DNA from: Bacteroidota bacterium
GTDB taxonomy: Bacteria > Bacteroidota > Bacteroidia > CAMBQF01
Direction: 5' to 3'
DNA length: 9,672 nt
Assembly (NCBI GenBank): GCA_027483285.1
Contig: JAIXUZ010000396.1
Location: 1-9,672, forward strand
Of this stretch, positions 6,501-9,672 are shown piece after piece (the stretch's first letter is position 1; each line of letters starts with the position of its first letter). Position numbers and translations under genes: made by a program. A model generated the notes under the pieces. The model had not been told where the DNA came from and searched no databases. It was given only the letters and a program-made list of their open reading frames with translations.

Positions 6501-8076
6501 TGTTATAACCATACGTAAAGCCGTGGCTACTATTGACTATTTAAACACAACCTATAATTTTGAAAAGGACTTTGTATTTAAGTTAGATGAAGACCGGATT
6601 GTAATACGCGACCTGCTGCTAAATAACAGTGCCGCGGCTAAAGGCAATGCCAGCATAAACGGGGAAATAACACATAAAGGTTTTAAAGACTGGAAGTATA
6701 ACCTGATATTGAATGCCAACAACTTTTTGGTGCTAAATACTGCCGAGAGCCAAAACTCCCTGTACTTTGGTACGGCCTATGTTACCGGGCCAATAAAAAT
6801 AACCGGCGACCCAACCAATACTGTTATAAAAGCAGCTATAAAAACTAACAAGGGAACATTCTTTAACATACCGTTGAGTAACCCATCGGAGGCAAGCAGC
6901 AGCGATTTTATAACCTTTGTAGATAAGAACCCTAAGGCATTGATGGTTAGCAGGCCAACCACAGGCAAAACAGGTATTATACTGGATATGGACCTGGAGG
7001 TAACACCTGATGCTGAAGTGAAAATTATATTTGATGAAAAAGTAGGCGATGTTATTACCGGCAAAGGCAGGGGCGATTTGAAAATGAATATCAACACCCG
7101 TGGCTCTTTTACCATGGCAGGTACTTTTACTATAGAGTCGGGAGAGTATTTGTTTACGCTGGAAAACCTGGTGAACAAGAAATTTAAAGTTGAAAAAGGC
7201 GGAACTATTGTTTGGACAGGCAGCCCTTATAATGCCAAGGTAGATTTAACAGCCATTTATGATTTAAATGCATCGTTGAAACCAATTATGGCACCCTATA
7301 CAACGGGCGATGCGGAGTTGGAATTGTATAAACGCAAAATGCCTGTTAAGTTGCAACTGATAATGAAGGATAAACTATTGTCGCCTGATTTATCATTTGG
7401 CATTGTTGTAAATACTGATGATGATAAGGCCCGTACTGCCATTGCAACCATACAAAACAACCAGGAAGAGTTGACTAAACAAGCTTTTGCCCTGTTGATT
7501 TTAAACGCATTTTTACCACCATCGCAAAGCGGGGCAGGCACAGATTATGGCGCGGGTGCAGGCAACACTGGCTTCGAGTTATTATCGAGCCAGTTGAGCC
7601 GTTGGGTATCGCAAATTAGCGACCGATTTGATATAAACATAAATTACCGCCAGGGCGATAACGGTCAGCAATTGATTGATGTTGCCACAAGTACATCAAT
7701 TGGTGAGCGGGTTACAATAGATGTGAGCGTAAGTAACTCAGGGCAATCATCTGGTACAACAACAACGGGAGGCACGGCCCCTGCCAGTGGAGCAAGCAAT
7801 ATTGTTAGCGACTTTAATATGGAGGTGAAACTAAACCAGGATGGCAGGTTCCGTTTTAAAGCCTTTAACCGATCGAACCAAAACAACATATTAACCAACG
7901 ACGTGCCCTATACCCAAGGGGTTGGTTTATCGTACCGCAGGGAGTTTAACAGCTTTAGGGATTTATTTATCAGCAAGAAAAAAGCATTGCCACCAGCTGC
8001 ACCTGTTGATAGCACAAGCACCCCAAAGATTGTTCCGCCGGGAATGCCTGCTGATACTATCAAGAAAAAACAATAG
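3511..8076 (+). CDS. tamB: TamB/AsmA-like translocation and assembly module protein, apparent ATT start codon
   Basis: A very long envelope protein, 1521 aa if read from ATT at 3511. Family knowledge: TamB proteins span the periplasm as a hydrophobic beta-taco groove, act in outer-membrane protein assembly and/or lipid transport, and pair with an Omp85 partner (TamA, or TamL in Bacteroidota); none is visible here. Seen: an N-terminal membrane anchor at about residues 7-28 after a basic start (KRFLK), then about 1,050 residues of repetitive beta-strand-rich sequence, then the conserved C-terminal TamB domain (DUF490) from about residue 1080. That region includes ENLVNKKFKVEKGGTIVWTG near 1216-1235, AFALLILNAFLPPS near 1325, SRWVSQISDRFDININYRQG, and YTQGVGLSYRREFNSFRDLF near 1470-1487. 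A short Thr/Gly/Ser-rich stretch lies near 1412-1430, and the end is Pro/Lys-rich. The TTG at 3562 would delete most of the anchor. An in-frame TGA at 3505-3507 limits how far upstream the start can lie. The gene diverges from tsaD, an arrangement I recall as common in Bacteroidota. Confidence 0.92.
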   Translation: MKRFLKIVAWVFGSIFFLIVLLYFVIQIPAVQTWIAQRVAGYLSNKLETRVEIEGVNIQFFDTVILEGLYIEDKHKDTLLYTQKLFVGISKLDLNNNNIALSEIKLLNNNAELKKYPGENGLNFQFIADAFKNDKKNTTESKPLKLTCKQLTMVNNNFSYQIVGKKPPEWGFDPSNIVARHISGDFGDLVVHGDTIEANINKLSAIEKSGLQLKSLSSKFTFSTHEMTFDKLALESNTSKVNGKVGFGFNNLGAFAYLFDSVRVNFDLVKTQLQLADLAYFAPMLRGVNLKADIEGKFTGRLGKLKGKEVKILYGKDTKFYGDVIVAGLPNAAETFLDAKINGLQTTASDIATIQIPPYNQKKYIEIPQEAYALGKVTFAGYYTGFFTDFVANGKFNTALGSATTDLQLSTIPGQKDLAYNGNISTDNFKLGDMLPGMGLGVVSLNANVEGKGFDLKSIDTKLDGHITAFDYNAYRYQNIDFDGRLVKTEFIGGVNSKDPNMLLAFDGTVNFSKEIPTYNFDADIARIDLTALNFYKDTNNLVLSAKITSNITGNTIETLNGNIDVTNLNMAYGDTAYALGDVSVYSDVASSPKQLRLVSDIADINIIGNYHLQSLPKTAMRTINTFLPSYLVIPTKAEKPSMKNAKLAAATAQDFRFTAIIKNTTAVTDVFLPILSIQPGARLQGSYKSATDDILLSGSIPNMEISGIGMIGTNLSADSRGNSLKFDITLDSIEPTDSLYLTNVFVNTTTRNDSVYVAITFENQNSDSTMNTGDITATAKFFDKDKIRLNLSKANFEAFNYHWKVNPDNLITFDKNKLEVNKLVFDNGNESFRAFGRISKNPDDQLNMVFTKFNLAGVDRFIPDNVVKLKGTLDGSISLSSLFDKPFFRSNLKLKNLHVNDVWLGDGNVTSEWDRGKHQINVHSLLTRNDTVKTISVDGHFDPEKKTDYLDFEISLNKIMLSALNPYLKGNVTLSKGDVKATMKLRGDAKNPELTGVITIRKAVATIDYLNTTYNFEKDFVFKLDEDRIVIRDLLLNNSAAAKGNASINGEITHKGFKDWKYNLILNANNFLVLNTAESQNSLYFGTAYVTGPIKITGDPTNTVIKAAIKTNKGTFFNIPLSNPSEASSSDFITFVDKNPKALMVSRPTTGKTGIILDMDLEVTPDAEVKIIFDEKVGDVITGKGRGDLKMNINTRGSFTMAGTFTIESGEYLFTLENLVNKKFKVEKGGTIVWTGSPYNAKVDLTAIYDLNASLKPIMAPYTTGDAELELYKRKMPVKLQLIMKDKLLSPDLSFGIVVNTDDDKARTAIATIQNNQEELTKQAFALLILNAFLPPSQSGAGTDYGAGAGNTGFELLSSQLSRWVSQISDRFDININYRQGDNGQQLIDVATSTSIGERVTIDVSVSNSGQSSGTTTTGGTAPASGASNIVSDFNMEVKLNQDGRFRFKAFNRSNQNNILTNDVPYTQGVGLSYRREFNSFRDLFISKKKALPPAAPVDSTSTPKIVPPGMPADTIKKKQ

Positions 8077-8084
8077 TATCTTTG
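8077..8084 (+). promoter_or_regulatory. Candidate -7 promoter box (TATCTTTG) for the TPR lipoprotein
   Basis: TATCTTTG starts on the base immediately after the tamB stop codon and fits TAnnTTTG; TATCTTTG is a particularly common version in this phylum. The ATG lies 19 bases beyond it, leaving a leader of about 12-15 bases. I see no clear TTG -33 element, so strength is uncertain. It suggests that the lipoprotein gene can be transcribed separately from tamB, while read-through from tamB remains possible. Confidence 0.5.
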
Positions 8085-8103
8085 CCGAACTTAAAAACCG
8101 TTT

Positions 8104-8652
8104 ATGAATAAGATAATTATCGCCTTAGCTGCTACTATATTGTTATTTACCGCCTGTGATAACGAGCGTTTAAAAATGCGTAACCATATACAGGAACTGG
8201 AGGGTAAGGTGGTTAAAGATTCAGCATCATTTACGTTTGATGATAAGGTACGTGCCCAACTGGCCACCGAGCAAATTGCGTATGCCGATAAGTTTCCGGA
8301 GGATAACAAATCAGAAGAATACTTATTTAAAGCGGCCGGTTTGTATATAGGTATGAATAAACCTAAAGACGCTATTGCAACGTTAGATAAATATGTAGCT
8401 AAATACCCTGATGGTAAAAACGCAGGGCAAGCCATGTTTAACAAGGGGTTTGTGTATGATACCCAGTTGCATGATGTTGAAAATGCTAAGAAAGCCTACC
8501 AGGCATTTATAACTAAATTCCCCAACCACCCGCTAGCTAAAGATGCACAGGCTACCATTGGGATATTAAATTCAGGCGTATCGGAAGACGACCTTATAAA
8601 AGGTTTTTTGAAGAAAGCGAATGACTCTATTGCCGCAGCTGAGGGTAAGTAG
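8104..8652 (+). CDS. Small TPR-repeat lipoprotein (YfiO/BamD- or YbgF-like repeat region)
   Basis: A 182-aa product with a lipoprotein signal peptide: basic start (MNK), hydrophobic core at residues 4-15 and lipobox LFTAC, placing the lipidated cysteine at C18. Asp-Asn-Glu-Arg follows; I do not see the K/S-(D/E)-(D/E) export signal described for Bacteroidota surface lipoproteins, so I infer a periplasm-facing location. Residues 20-37 form a short charged helix. Two TPR units follow at about 70-101 (DAIATLDKYVAKYPDG) and 107-144 (AKKAYQAFITKFPNHP). An amphipathic half-unit at about 48-67 may complete the fold. The KYP and KFPNHP turns resemble the TPRs of BamD/YfiO and of the Tol-Pal protein YbgF/CpoB, but the protein is shorter than BamD, so I give no symbol. 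It starts 27 bases after tamB, which suggests an envelope scaffold or adaptor function. Lipoprotein and TPR calls are confident; the partner is unknown. Confidence 0.87.
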   Translation: MNKIIIALAATILLFTACDNERLKMRNHIQELEGKVVKDSASFTFDDKVRAQLATEQIAYADKFPEDNKSEEYLFKAAGLYIGMNKPKDAIATLDKYVAKYPDGKNAGQAMFNKGFVYDTQLHDVENAKKAYQAFITKFPNHPLAKDAQATIGILNSGVSEDDLIKGFLKKANDSIAAAEGK

Positions 8653-8715
8653 CGTGAAGCATATAGAAAAAAAAGTCCATGTAGGCCTTAACTACCAAAT
8701 TTATAATAGAGATTA
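8653..8715. other. Convergent intergenic gap with a weak terminator-like element
   Basis: This gap separates two converging stop codons. It contains GTAG (8681-8684) and CTAC (8692-8695), able to form a 4-bp stem with a 7-base loop. An A8 run at 8667-8674 would be a U tract 6 bases past the stem for the leftward gene. The stem is too short to call an intrinsic terminator with confidence, but a convergent site is where one would be expected. Confidence 0.25.
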
Positions 8716-9672
8716 TTAATTCACCTTCACAATACCGTTGCTTTTGTATTGCATAATGCTGATGGCGGTATTTTCCAGCCCGTTTTTGGTATTGCTTTGT
8801 CCGTATTGAAAGTTGGTATATATGCCTTTTGACTCACCCTCGCAAAGCAGGCAGGGGCTTAGGTTGCGGCCATATTTTTTAAGCATGGCGGCATAATACG
8901 TCATTGCATCGTAGCCCTGGTAAAAGTATTCAGAGGCATCTGTTTTGTATTTGTCTCGGCAACGTTTATTGATAGCCGAAGCGGTTGCATCATCCTTATC
9001 AACATAGCCGGTGCGTGCAAACAACAGGTTTAGCTTAGATAGTTTAGCTAAATCGAGATTGTCATACGTTTGCCATTGGTTTAGACCCCAAAGCTTAATC
9101 TTGTATTTATACGTAAGGTCGGCCAGCTGGCCAATAATTAAGGCAACGGTAGCCTGGTCTGAAGATGGGAATATAACCAGGTTTTCATCGGTAGAGGAAA
9201 AAAGGCTTTCGGGCACTTTACCGCCTGCCAAAATGGTTTGCTCTTTAAAGGTATGTCCGCCGGCAGCCATGTTGCTAGAAAGGCGGTCTTTATAAAGTGC
9301 CATGGTACCAATATCTTTAGGGTTGTTGGTAGATAGCAGTATTACATTTTGCTTGCCGTAGGTATTAGAAATAAATCGTGCGCATTGGTCTACAATGGTT
9401 ATGGCGGTAGGGGTAACCTTATGAGCCATTGGGGCACCTTCTACAACCTTAAAAGTTTGTGAAAAAGGAGAAACACAAACAACACTATCTGCAACCAACT
9501 TGCCCGTTACCCGCTGAAAGCCAGAGGCAAACAGGGGACCTATAACCAAATCCAGGGATTTGATGTCTTTCTTTTGCAGGATATAATTAATATAGGCTGA
9601 ATCATTCTTTGTATCAAACACGTGTACAATAAGCTTAACAGAATCGCTTTTAAAATCTTCAGTAGCAAGCAA
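8716..9672 (-). CDS. Type-1 periplasmic-binding-fold envelope protein (Bacteroidota LysM/PBP1-like), 5' part outside window
   Basis: Partial: the frame is open to the right edge, and the first visible codon (TTG, Leu) is likely internal, so no start is called. The visible 318 residues are mixed alpha/beta. They include DSVKLIVHVFDTKND (about 10-24), DLVIGPLFASGF (41-52), VVCVSPFSQ, KQNVILLSTNNPKD, NLVIFPSSDQATVALIIGQL (164-183), WGLNQWQTYDNLD and a conserved end, GIYTNFQYG...AISIMQYKSNGIVKVN. This is the pattern of a type-1 periplasmic binding protein (LivJ/LpoA-like fold). Bacteroidota homologues I recall often carry an N-terminal signal peptide and LysM peptidoglycan-binding repeats; that part would be outside the window, so it is unproven here. 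A CxxC pair (C274, C277 in SPCLLCEG) might form a disulfide. Its role is unknown: ligand sensing or peptidoglycan-synthase regulation are both possible. It converges on the TPR lipoprotein gene and is not co-transcribed with it. Confidence 0.8.
   Translation of the reverse strand: MLATEDFKSDSVKLIVHVFDTKNDSAYINYILQKKDIKSLDLVIGPLFASGFQRVTGKLVADSVVCVSPFSQTFKVVEGAPMAHKVTPTAITIVDQCARFISNTYGKQNVILLSTNNPKDIGTMALYKDRLSSNMAAGGHTFKEQTILAGGKVPESLFSSTDENLVIFPSSDQATVALIIGQLADLTYKYKIKLWGLNQWQTYDNLDLAKLSKLNLLFARTGYVDKDDATASAINKRCRDKYKTDASEYFYQGYDAMTYYAAMLKKYGRNLSPCLLCEGESKGIYTNFQYGQSNTKNGLENTAISIMQYKSNGIVKVN

Noticed and set aside
7744..7800. Thr/Gly/Ser-rich stretch in TamB as a tandem repeat or insertion
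   Set aside because: It is a short low-complexity linker with no repeated DNA unit, and similar flexible segments are common near TamB C-termini.
1..9672. Search for insertion sequences, CRISPR arrays, tRNAs, toxin-antitoxin pairs or a new defence system
   Set aside because: No transposase, terminal repeats, spaced repeats or cloverleaf sequence is visible, and the genes are envelope or housekeeping types. The DUF2130 protein is the only candidate nucleic-acid enzyme and has no defence neighbours.

Overview
The window looks like chromosomal DNA from a member of the Bacteroidota, possibly a Sphingobacteriales-like genus (the genus guess is weak). Four things point there: moderately AT-rich DNA; TAnnTTTG promoter boxes instead of a sigma70-type -10; almost no Shine-Dalgarno sequences; and several proteins in their Bacteroidota versions (a very long TamB, a DGGGP-synthase-like UbiA protein, a type-1 periplasmic-binding-fold envelope protein). 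I see no mobile elements, CRISPR arrays, tRNA or rRNA genes. Gene density is high and no gene-free stretch exceeds about 100 bases.

Layout. On the minus strand, a three-gene run reads leftward from about 3415: tsaD (tRNA t6A modification), a UbiA-family prenyltransferase, and a DUF2130 protein. The DUF2130 protein carries an N-terminal C2H2-like zinc-binding pattern, a long coiled coil and a C-terminal PD-(D/E)xK-like signature. The last two genes are 4 bases apart. Diverging from tsaD across a 95-base gap, a plus-strand gene of about 4.57 kb encodes a TamB/AsmA-like protein, followed 27 bases later by a small TPR lipoprotein. Converging on the lipoprotein from the right edge is the 3' part of a gene for a type-1 periplasmic-binding-fold protein, cut by the window end.

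Theme. The right half concerns the cell envelope: TamB links inner and outer membranes, the TPR lipoprotein is anchored in a membrane, and the binding-fold protein is probably exported. The left operon mixes translation fidelity (t6A), isoprenoid or lipid chemistry and a possible nucleic-acid enzyme. That mix is probably housekeeping clustering, not one pathway.

Most interesting points: (1) tamB has no ATG, GTG or TTG able to give an intact N-terminus, and the sequence points to an ATT start codon; (2) the same octamer, TAACTTTG, sits 2 bases before the tsaD ATG and 4 bases before the tamB ATT, so both transcripts may be nearly leaderless; (3) the DUF2130 protein matches the classical C2H2 zinc-finger spacing; (4) the prenyltransferase has lost acidic residues in its second Asp-rich motif. 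I did not find a convincing new multi-gene system.
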